Shown here: piece after piece, positions 6,727 to 12,211 of the stretch
Numbering within the stretch: the stretch's first letter is position 1
How the letters are laid out: the number at the start of each line of letters is the position of its first letter
DNA from: Cytophagales bacterium
GTDB taxonomy: Bacteria > Bacteroidota > Bacteroidia > Cytophagales > Spirosomataceae
DNA length: 12,211 bases
Assembly: GCA_013205605.1 (NCBI GenBank)
Contig: JABMMK010000161.1
Location: forward strand, 1 to 12,211
Direction: 5' to 3'
Notes under the pieces: model-generated
Seen by the model: the letters and a program-made list of their open reading frames with translations, nothing else
The model's database searches: none
What the model was told of the DNA's origin: nothing
Program-made: the position numbers and the translations under genes

Positions 6727-7280
6727 TATCTAGTCCCATTTTCGATTTTGTATTTAAAATTTCTGGTTGGTCTTTAGAAGGCAAATATCCTGCCGACCTT
6801 AAAAAAAGTATTGTAATTGTAGCGCCACATGCTTCATGGATTGACTTTCCAGTAGGTTTGGGTGCTCGTTCAATGATGAATATTCCTATCTTTTTTTGGG
6901 GTAAAAAAGAGTTGTTTGACGGGGCTTTTGGTTGGATGTTTCGTTGGCTCGGAGGTTATCCCGTTGACCGTAAAACTAAATCTAATCTAGTGGATTCGAT
7001 CGTCGACATCTACGCAGAAAAGGAATCATTTGTGGCCGTTTTAGCGCCTGAAGGTACTCGAAAAGATGTGCAAGAATTACGTACCGGTTTTTATCATATA
7101 TCTTTAAAAGCTAATTTGCCTATTATTATGATTGGATTTGATTATGTTAATAAAGTCATTAAAACTAGAGATCCCTTTTATCCTTCTGGAGAATTTAATG
7201 TGGACAAAAAAGTGATAGCTGAATTTTTCTCCACGATTCCAGGAATGCAAAAATCTTGGATTAAAAATTATTTAGATTGA
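6720..7280 (+). CDS. Short PlsC-type (1-acylglycerol-3-phosphate/lysophospholipid) acyltransferase
   Basis: 186 residues. It carries the acyltransferase motifs in order: H37-x4-D42 (HASWID), the G78-G-Y-P-V-D-R84 motif, and E111-G-T-R114, followed by a proline-containing motif-IV-like LPIIMIGFDY. These define the PlsC/LPLAT fold, which moves an acyl group from acyl-ACP or acyl-CoA onto a glycerophospholipid or related acceptor at the inner membrane face. The protein is shorter than E. coli PlsC (245 residues) and begins almost directly at the core, with only a weakly hydrophobic N-terminus (about residues 5-17) and no clear membrane helix. The exact acceptor is uncertain. The ATG overlaps the last codons of the HAD gene by 7 bp. 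Its 3' end overlaps lpxB on the other strand by 13 bp. Confidence 0.9.
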   Translation: MLISSPIFDFVFKISGWSLEGKYPADLKKSIVIVAPHASWIDFPVGLGARSMMNIPIFFWGKKELFDGAFGWMFRWLGGYPVDRKTKSNLVDSIVDIYAEKESFVAVLAPEGTRKDVQELRTGFYHISLKANLPIIMIGFDYVNKVIKTRDPFYPSGEFNVDKKVIAEFFSTIPGMQKSWIKNYLD

Positions 7281-8362
7281 TTTTTAGCGTATAATACTAT
7301 TTTTTCCGCGGCCAATTTTGATGCCCCTGATGGGCCAATTAGTTTATTTAAATTTTCGTAGTCGGCTTTCTGATTTTTATATTCAAAGGATGTTTTGTCC
7401 AGTAATTTCAGTAGCCATGCCTGTATATTTTTGCTATTGAATTCAGATTGAATCAGTTCCGGCACTGCTTTCTTATTTAGAATAATATTCACTAAGGATA
7501 TGTATTTTATTTTTATAACCATTTTTGCCAATATATAAAATAGCCAATCTGTTTTGTAAACTACAATTTGTGGAATATTCAGTAAGGCGGTTTCTAATGT
7601 CGCTGTTCCTGATGTCACGACCGCTACGGATGAGCAACTTAGTAAATCATAGGTTTGGTCGTAAACAACTTTGATGCTACTGTTTTCGTATAGGTCTTTA
7701 AATTCAGAAACGCCTGCAATGATAAATTTTTTTTCTGGCCATGTTTGAACTAACTCTTCAAATATCGGTAAACCAGCGTTGATTTCTTGACGCCTACTAC
7801 CAGCTAATAAAGCGATGTAATCTTTATTTACGTATCTAAATTCAGGATTAGGAACAAAAGTGTCAATGGCATCTTTTAGTGGATTGCCAATATAATGAGT
7901 AGAAATGCCTTTTTCTTTAAACAAATCTAGTTCAAAAGGGAAAATGACATATAATTGATCCACCCATTTTTTAATGGAATTTATTCTGCTCTTATTCCAT
8001 GCCCATACTTTAGGAGCAATGTAAAATTGTGTATGAAATCCACCTAGTTTCGCAATTTTAGCTGCTTTCAGATTAAAGCCACCAAAGTCAATAAAGATTA
8101 TGGTGTCAGGTTTGAATTCCCTTATTTGATTTGAAAATAAATTAAATAATTTTTTTAGCCTAAATAGGTTTTTTAAAACTCCTAAAATACCCATGATGGC
8201 TAATTCCTGGTGATGAACTATTATTTCAACTCCCTCGGATTTCATTTGATCGCCACCCCAACCTATTATTTCTGCTTTTGCGTCAATTAAGATAATTTGT
8301 TTTACAAGGTTTGATCCATGTAAATCACCTGATTTCTCACCGGCAAGAATAAAATATTTCAT
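7268..8362 (-). CDS. lpxB: Lipid-A-disaccharide synthase
   Basis: 364 residues (E. coli LpxB 382). This GT19 peripheral membrane enzyme condenses UDP-2,3-diacylglucosamine with lipid X to make the lipid A disaccharide. Diagnostic segments: AGEKSGDLHGS at 7-17, IDFGGFN with D92 in the position of the essential E. coli Asp98, APKVWAWNKSR at 116-126, FPFE at 141-144, GNPL at 159-162, LLAGSRRQEI with R190 at the UDP-sugar site, and SGTATLETAL at 251-260. It is the second gene of a minus-strand operon: the queD-like stop codon immediately abuts its ATG with no spacer. Other lpx genes are not in the window. Presence of lpxB indicates a true lipid A outer membrane. The 3' end runs 13 bp into the convergent acyltransferase gene. 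Confidence 0.97.
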   Translation of the reverse strand: MKYFILAGEKSGDLHGSNLVKQIILIDAKAEIIGWGGDQMKSEGVEIIVHHQELAIMGILGVLKNLFRLKKLFNLFSNQIREFKPDTIIFIDFGGFNLKAAKIAKLGGFHTQFYIAPKVWAWNKSRINSIKKWVDQLYVIFPFELDLFKEKGISTHYIGNPLKDAIDTFVPNPEFRYVNKDYIALLAGSRRQEINAGLPIFEELVQTWPEKKFIIAGVSEFKDLYENSSIKVVYDQTYDLLSCSSVAVVTSGTATLETALLNIPQIVVYKTDWLFYILAKMVIKIKYISLVNIILNKKAVPELIQSEFNSKNIQAWLLKLLDKTSFEYKNQKADYENLNKLIGPSGASKLAAEKIVLYAKNQSK

Positions 8363-8788
8363 CTATGATTCTCCATAGTATTCTACCGAGTTTTTATTGG
8401 TTTCAATCAAATGAATTTTGTGCAGACATGCATTTGTCGTAGTTCCTTCAGAAATTTTAGGTGCTAATATTTTCCAAAACTCCATGACTAAAACTTCACA
8501 ACTTGCTAATTTGTTGGCCATGAAATCAACATCTAAATTTAGATTTTTATGGTCTACTTTATCGATAATTTCTACTTTAATTAAATCACCCAATTTTTTA
8601 AGGTCATATACAAATCCCGTTTCTGGATTAGGACTTCCTTTGACCGTAACGATAAGTTCAAAATTGTGCCCATGCCAGTTATTGTTTGCACAAGGCCCAA
8701 ATACTTCTAGATTTTTTTCTTCAGTCCAGTTTGGATTGAATAGCCGGTGTGCGGCATTGAAATGTTCCTTCCGGATTACGTATACCAT
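8363..8788 (-). CDS. queD: 6-carboxytetrahydropterin synthase / 6-pyruvoyl-tetrahydropterin synthase family
   Basis: 141 residues of the PTPS/QueD T-fold family, which converts 7,8-dihydroneopterin triphosphate to 6-carboxytetrahydropterin (queuosine pathway) or 6-pyruvoyltetrahydropterin (biopterin pathway). Zinc ligands are H14 (HFNAAHRL), H39 and H41 (WHGHNF); the catalytic cysteine is C33; the acid-base pair is D79-H80 in DHKNLNLD; and the substrate-anchoring glutamate is E129 in LIETNKNSVEYYGE. C33 and the HGH motif are separated by five residues, as in animal PTPS, whereas E. coli QueD has three. The assignment to queuosine rather than biopterin is therefore open, although QueD is the likelier role in a bacterium. 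It is the first gene of the operon with lpxB. The start at 8788 puts the conserved first strand at residues 3-10, as expected. Confidence 0.9.
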   Translation of the reverse strand: MVYVIRKEHFNAAHRLFNPNWTEEKNLEVFGPCANNNWHGHNFELIVTVKGSPNPETGFVYDLKKLGDLIKVEIIDKVDHKNLNLDVDFMANKLASCEVLVMEFWKILAPKISEGTTTNACLHKIHLIETNKNSVEYYGES

Positions 8789-8906
8789 TTGTTTTCAGTT
8801 TGTTTAAAGGACTTCTGGGAAAACAATAGCAGAATGTCCAAATATTTTACAAAGGTAAGAAACCTAATGAAGTTATTGTGTAAATTTAAAAATTAATCCC
8901 ATTTTT
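8789..8906. other. Divergent intergenic region between queD-lpxB and hldD
   Basis: 118 bp separating two divergent genes; it must hold the promoters of both. It is AT-rich, with a minus-strand -7 box at 8850-8857. The last 40 bp before hldD are almost entirely A/T and lack a Shine-Dalgarno sequence. No hairpin, repeat or recognisable operator was seen. Confidence 0.6.
8850..8857 (-). promoter_or_regulatory. Candidate -7 promoter element for the queD-lpxB operon (TACCTTTG on the minus strand)
   Basis: CAAAGGTA on the plus strand reads TACCTTTG on the minus strand, an exact TAnnTTTG match, about 61 nt upstream of the queD-like start codon in the divergent region. A -33 element is not evident. 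No equally good box was seen on the plus strand for hldD in the same region. Confidence 0.4.
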
Positions 8907-9872
8907 ATGATCATAGTTACTGGTGCTGCAGGTTTTATTGGAAGTTGTTTAATTGCAAAATTAAATGAGTTGAATTTCAATTATATCATTGCAGTTGATG
9001 ATTTTTCGAATGAAGAAAAGAATAAAAATTTGATTGGAAAGAAAATTAAAGAACGTGTAGAAAGGACAGATTTTTTCCAATGGCTGGATCAAAATAATAG
9101 GGAAGTGGAGTTTCTTTTTCACATTGGAGCTAGAACAGATACGACAGAATTCAATAAAGAAATTTTCGATACATTAAACGTTAATTACTCAAAACATGTT
9201 TGGGAAGCATGTGTCAAATATCAAATACCCCTAGTATATGCTTCATCTGCGGCAACTTATGGTCTTGGGGAATTAGGTTACGACGATAATGAAAATGAAA
9301 TTCATTTATTAAAGCCTTTAAATCCTTACGGAGATTCTAAAAATGACTTTGATAATTGGGCTTTACAACAAGAAGATAAACCATTTTTTTGGGCTGGACT
9401 TAAATTCTTTAATGTCTATGGTCCAAATGAATACCATAAGAGCCGAATGGCATCAGTTATCTGGCATGCATATCGCCAAATTTTAGCTAATGGATCTTTA
9501 AAACTATTTAAATCTCATAAGCCTGAATACCAAGATGGCGAGCAGATTCGTGATTTTATTTATGTTAAAGATTTAGTGGATGTGTGTATATTTTTAATGG
9601 AACATCGGAAGAATTCCGGAATATATAATTTGGGAACCGGTAAGGCCAGGTCATTTAATGATTTAGGTAAATCTACTTTTTCAGCGCTTAATAAGCCAGT
9701 TCAAATTAATTACATAGACACTCCTTTGGACATACGTGATAAATATCAATATTTTACGGAAGCCAATATGAAGAAGTTAATTGACATAGGATATACACAG
9801 CCTTTTTATACGTTAGAGGATGGTGTCAACGATTATGTTCAAAATTACCTTGTTAAAGGTCTTTATTGGTAA
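8907..9872 (+). CDS. hldD: ADP-L-glycero-D-manno-heptose-6-epimerase
   Basis: 321 residues (E. coli HldD/RfaD 310). This extended SDR enzyme epimerises C6 of ADP-D-glycero-D-manno-heptose, the last step in making the LPS inner-core heptose donor. The NADP-binding G-x-x-G-x-x-G is G6-A-A-G9-F-I-G12, directly after the start, which fixes the N-terminus. HIGARTDTTE (about 74-83) and YASSAATYG (about 112-120) are typical; Y141 and K145 form the YxxxK pair, and K178 in EYHKSRMASV corresponds to the second catalytic residue known in the E. coli enzyme. RDFIYVKD and YNLGTGKARSFNDL follow in the C-terminal half. It stands alone on the plus strand, converging on the glycosyltransferase gene with a 20-bp 3' overlap. 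Other heptose genes (gmhA, hldE, gmhB) are not in view. Confidence 0.96.
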   Translation: MIIVTGAAGFIGSCLIAKLNELNFNYIIAVDDFSNEEKNKNLIGKKIKERVERTDFFQWLDQNNREVEFLFHIGARTDTTEFNKEIFDTLNVNYSKHVWEACVKYQIPLVYASSAATYGLGELGYDDNENEIHLLKPLNPYGDSKNDFDNWALQQEDKPFFWAGLKFFNVYGPNEYHKSRMASVIWHAYRQILANGSLKLFKSHKPEYQDGEQIRDFIYVKDLVDVCIFLMEHRKNSGIYNLGTGKARSFNDLGKSTFSALNKPVQINYIDTPLDIRDKYQYFTEANMKKLIDIGYTQPFYTLEDGVNDYVQNYLVKGLYW

Positions 9873-10833
9873 GTTTTTTTAATCCCTCTTCAAGAAACCC
9901 TTTCCCGTAGGCTAAAAGTTGAATGTTGGCTGCGATAAGTCCTAAAAAAGCGATCAATAAACTTTTCGATTTAATTAGCGCATCTAACATAATAAGGATC
10001 CAATAGGCTATTAATAAGCTGCTAAAAATGATCCCAAATTTAACGTCAATAATATTCCAAATAACTGTATTCCAAAAAAAGATGAAGTAAGCCATCGGAA
10101 TAAAATGTACCCATTTTAATTCCTTAGGAAAGAAGCGGCTAATATTAATTCTGGCCCTACCGAAAAAATGCAATTGATCGTAAAATTGAATAAAGGAAGT
10201 TCTTCTTTTGTGATAAATAAAAGCGTTGGGTAAGAGACCGGATTTGAATCCATTTTCGATGCATCGAATACTAAATTCGATGTCTTCTCCCATACGGGTA
10301 ATTTTAAATCCGCCCGTTTTTTCCCATACTCGTCTCGATATACCCATATTAAAGCTTCTGGGATGAAACTTGCCTCCTATATTTTTAGCTTTACCTCTAA
10401 TTCCTCCTGTGGTGAAAAAGCTAGTCATACTATAACTGATGGCTTTTTGAATAGGAGTGAAGCTCACATGTTCTTTGTCAGGGCCTCCAAATAAATCTAA
10501 TTGCTCTTCTTGGATACCCTTGTAAACCTCGGTCAGGTACGTTGGCTCAATTAATGCATCAGAATCTAAGATGATGAAAAAATCACCTTTAGCTCTTTCA
10601 AAGGCATAATTTCTGGCAAATCCTTGACCTCCATTTTCTTTAACAAAATAGGAAATAGCTAATTTGTTTTTAAATGTGTCAACCACTTCTTTGGAATCTA
10701 TTTTTGACCCATCTTCAATGATTACAACTTCAAAATTAGGATAGTCTTGCTGAATTAGGCAATTTAATAATTCAGCTAATTCGATTGGCCGATTGTAAAC
10801 AGGAATTATCACACTAAAAAAGGTGGATGCCAT
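9853..10833 (-). CDS. Membrane-anchored family 2 glycosyltransferase
   Basis: 326 residues. The GT-A catalytic domain starts at residue 5: VIIPVYNRP (8-16), IIEDGS (38-43), GGQGFARN (68-75), the metal- and nucleotide-sugar-binding D90-S-D92, and the acceptor-side GED (E183-D184) followed by YHKRR (207-211), a layout seen in many inverting GT2 enzymes. Three hydrophobic helices follow at about 242-262, 266-286 and 291-309, so the enzyme is tethered to the inner membrane with its catalytic domain in the cytoplasm. It probably adds a sugar to a lipid carrier or envelope glycan; donor and acceptor cannot be read from the sequence. It follows hemL by 4 bp on the same strand, so it is co-transcribed with it, although no pathway link is apparent. 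The 3' end overlaps hldD by 20 bp on the opposite strand. Confidence 0.92.
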   Translation of the reverse strand: MASTFFSVIIPVYNRPIELAELLNCLIQQDYPNFEVVIIEDGSKIDSKEVVDTFKNKLAISYFVKENGGQGFARNYAFERAKGDFFIILDSDALIEPTYLTEVYKGIQEEQLDLFGGPDKEHVSFTPIQKAISYSMTSFFTTGGIRGKAKNIGGKFHPRSFNMGISRRVWEKTGGFKITRMGEDIEFSIRCIENGFKSGLLPNAFIYHKRRTSFIQFYDQLHFFGRARINISRFFPKELKWVHFIPMAYFIFFWNTVIWNIIDVKFGIIFSSLLIAYWILIMLDALIKSKSLLIAFLGLIAANIQLLAYGKGFLEEGLKKLTNKDL

Positions 10834-10837
10834 TCGC

Positions 10838-12130
10838 TTAAGAATTTTGCATGGACGTAAGCGTGTCCCAACTTGCTGATATTATTTTTTCTAGTTCTAC
10901 TTCTCCTATTGAATCAGACAAAAACCAAGATTCAAATTGAGATGGGGGCAAATAAATACCTCTACTCAGCATTCCTCTAAAGTACTGCCCAAACTTTATC
11001 AAGTCGGACGTTTTGGCATCATTAAAATTTTCTACTTTTTTATCGGTAAAGAATAGGGTGAACATAGAACCTATTTGACTGACGGAAGCTTTCATGTCTA
11101 ATGAATTGATTTGCTTCGTAATAGCTTCAGCTAATATTTTGCCTTTTGCTTCAAGTCTTTGATATACCTCTGGATTTGATTGGATTAAACCTAACATCGC
11201 TAATCCAGCCGTGGTAGCTAATGGATTTCCGGACAATGTCCCTGCTTGGTATACTGGCCCCTCAGGTGCAATCATCTCCATGATATCAGCTCTTCCTCCA
11301 TACGCGCCTACAGGTAATCCACCACCGATTATTTTGCCTAAGGTGGTCAAATCAGGTTTAATCCCACAGATACCTTGATATCCACTGGCGGATAAGCGAA
11401 ATCCCGTCATGACTTCATCAAAAATCAACAAAGCATTGTGTTTTTCACAAAGTGTTTTTACCGCTTGTAAATATCCATTTTTAGGAATAACTAATCCCAT
11501 ATTCCCCACGACAGGTTCGACAATAACACAGGCAACAGTTCCGACATTTGCATCAAATAATTGTTCTAATGAATTTATATCATTGTAAACAGCCGTTAAT
11601 GTATCTCGTGCAGTGGCTTGAGTTACTCCCGGACTATCCGGAGTTCCTAAGGTGGCAACGCCAGATCCAGCGGCAATTAAAAAAGAATCGCCATGTCCAT
11701 GATAGCAACCTTCAAATTTGATGATTTTGTCTTTTTTAGTAAATGCCCTTGCCAATCGTATCGCTGCCATCGTAGCTTCGGTTCCAGAACTTACCAATCG
11801 AACTTTTTCAATTGAGGGAACCATATCCGTTATTTTTTGGGCGATGAGAACTTCGTTGTAACTAGGAGCACCAAATGAGAACCCATTGGCTAATGCATTT
11901 CTAACCGCATCTTCTATGACAGGGTGTGCTTGTCCAAATAACATAGGACCCCAAGAACCTATTAAATCAATGTAAGAATTACCATCCACATCATGTAAAT
12001 AAGCCCCTTTAGCCGATTTTATAAAAATCGGATTGCCTCCTACGGATTTAAATGCTCTAACAGGTGAGTTAACTCCCCCTGGGATTAATTTTTTAGCTTG
12101 TTCAAAATAAATAGCACTTAAATTCGTCAT
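10838..12130 (-). CDS. hemL: Glutamate-1-semialdehyde 2,1-aminomutase
   Basis: 430 residues (E. coli HemL 426). This PLP enzyme converts glutamate 1-semialdehyde to 5-aminolevulinate, the C5-route precursor of heme. Features: the N-terminal PGGVNSPVRAF (17-27), SSGTEA (114-119) and YHGHGD (143-148) at the cofactor pocket, FDEVMTGFR in the middle, the PLP-binding lysine K266 in TTLGKIIGGGLPVGA, and LSGNPLATTAGLA. All are characteristic of HemL rather than of other class III aminotransferases. The ATG directly abuts the stop codon of an upstream minus-strand gene, and the glycosyltransferase gene follows 4 bp after its stop, so it is the middle of an operon whose promoter lies outside the window. 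Confidence 0.98.
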   Translation of the reverse strand: MTNLSAIYFEQAKKLIPGGVNSPVRAFKSVGGNPIFIKSAKGAYLHDVDGNSYIDLIGSWGPMLFGQAHPVIEDAVRNALANGFSFGAPSYNEVLIAQKITDMVPSIEKVRLVSSGTEATMAAIRLARAFTKKDKIIKFEGCYHGHGDSFLIAAGSGVATLGTPDSPGVTQATARDTLTAVYNDINSLEQLFDANVGTVACVIVEPVVGNMGLVIPKNGYLQAVKTLCEKHNALLIFDEVMTGFRLSASGYQGICGIKPDLTTLGKIIGGGLPVGAYGGRADIMEMIAPEGPVYQAGTLSGNPLATTAGLAMLGLIQSNPEVYQRLEAKGKILAEAITKQINSLDMKASVSQIGSMFTLFFTDKKVENFNDAKTSDLIKFGQYFRGMLSRGIYLPPSQFESWFLSDSIGEVELEKIISASWDTLTSMQNS

Positions 12131-12211
12131 TTACTTTTTCTTTTTAGGCGTATTTTTTGCGTTTTTTTGTGTCTCCTCCATCGTCTTCATTTGTGTTTGC
12201 AAGTACTGAGA
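12131..12211 (-). CDS. C-terminal end of an unidentified protein (5'-truncated by window edge)
   Basis: On the minus strand a frame is open from base 12211 and closes with TAA at 12133-12131, immediately before the hemL ATG. It gives 26 residues that are highly polar (several Gln, Thr and Met) and end in N-T-P-K-K-K-K. The lysine-rich tail suggests a flexible, basic C-terminus. Support for it being a real gene is the exact stop-to-start abutment with hemL, the usual pattern in this compact region. Too little is visible to name a family. Confidence 0.6.
   Translation of the reverse strand, partial: SQYLQTQMKTMEETQKNAKNTPKKKK

Noticed and set aside
8418..8807. A 129-codon plus-strand open frame opposite the queD-like gene
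   Set aside because: It is antisense to a gene with complete zinc-binding and catalytic motifs, shows no recognisable domain and has no promoter or context; it is a shadow frame.
8789..8906. A riboswitch or small RNA (for example a preQ1 element near queD)
   Set aside because: No stem-loop or conserved aptamer-like sequence is visible, and the leader predicted from the -7 box is under 60 nt and AT-rich.
1..12211. A defence system, prophage, transposon, CRISPR array or tRNA gene
   Set aside because: All sequence is accounted for by housekeeping, envelope or nutrient-uptake genes and short intergenic gaps; no repeats, integrase or transposase features or cloverleaf structures were seen.

Overview
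The window looks like chromosomal DNA of a Bacteroidota bacterium, probably of the Cytophagia (Cytophagales) type. The evidence is a SusC/SusD pair, AT-rich DNA with little Shine-Dalgarno signal before start codons, intergenic TAnnTTTG-type -7 promoter boxes, and lipid A and ADP-heptose genes of a Gram-negative envelope. The genus cannot be fixed from the sequence alone. Coding density is very high: no gap exceeds about 120 bases, and no RNA gene, insertion sequence, CRISPR array or phage remnant is visible.

Left part (1-3605, + strand): the C-terminal third of a SusC/RagA TonB-dependent outer-membrane transporter, its SusD/RagB surface lipoprotein, a strong hairpin, and a secreted DUF6807 ('PmoA-like') protein. 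This is the visible end of a nutrient-uptake (PUL-like) locus. Its substrate cannot be deduced because no glycoside hydrolase, sulfatase or regulator falls inside the window.

Middle part (3679-7280, + strand): a beta-CASP metallo-beta-lactamase-fold RNA nuclease of the CPSF-73/Ysh1 type, then a tight group of accA (acetyl-CoA carboxylase alpha subunit), a YihX-like HAD phosphatase (1-bp gap) and a short PlsC-type acyltransferase (7-bp overlap). The last three are probably co-transcribed and two of them are lipid-related.

Right part (7268-12211): a queD/PTPS-lpxB operon on the minus strand is divergent from hldD on the plus strand across a 118-bp promoter region. hldD converges on a minus-strand operon made of an unidentified gene (only its last 26 codons visible), hemL and a membrane-anchored family 2 glycosyltransferase. 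Both convergent junctions (acyltransferase/lpxB and hldD/glycosyltransferase) have overlapping 3' ends with no terminator.

Four genes within about 4 kb (acyltransferase, lpxB, hldD, glycosyltransferase) concern envelope lipids or LPS; queD, hemL and accA are cofactor, tetrapyrrole and fatty-acid housekeeping genes. I found no convincing undescribed system. The most useful second-look items are the repeated TATTTTTG boxes before three starts, the two hairpins directly downstream of such boxes, the C-x5-HGH active-site spacing of the QueD-like protein, and the SusCD-DUF6807 association.
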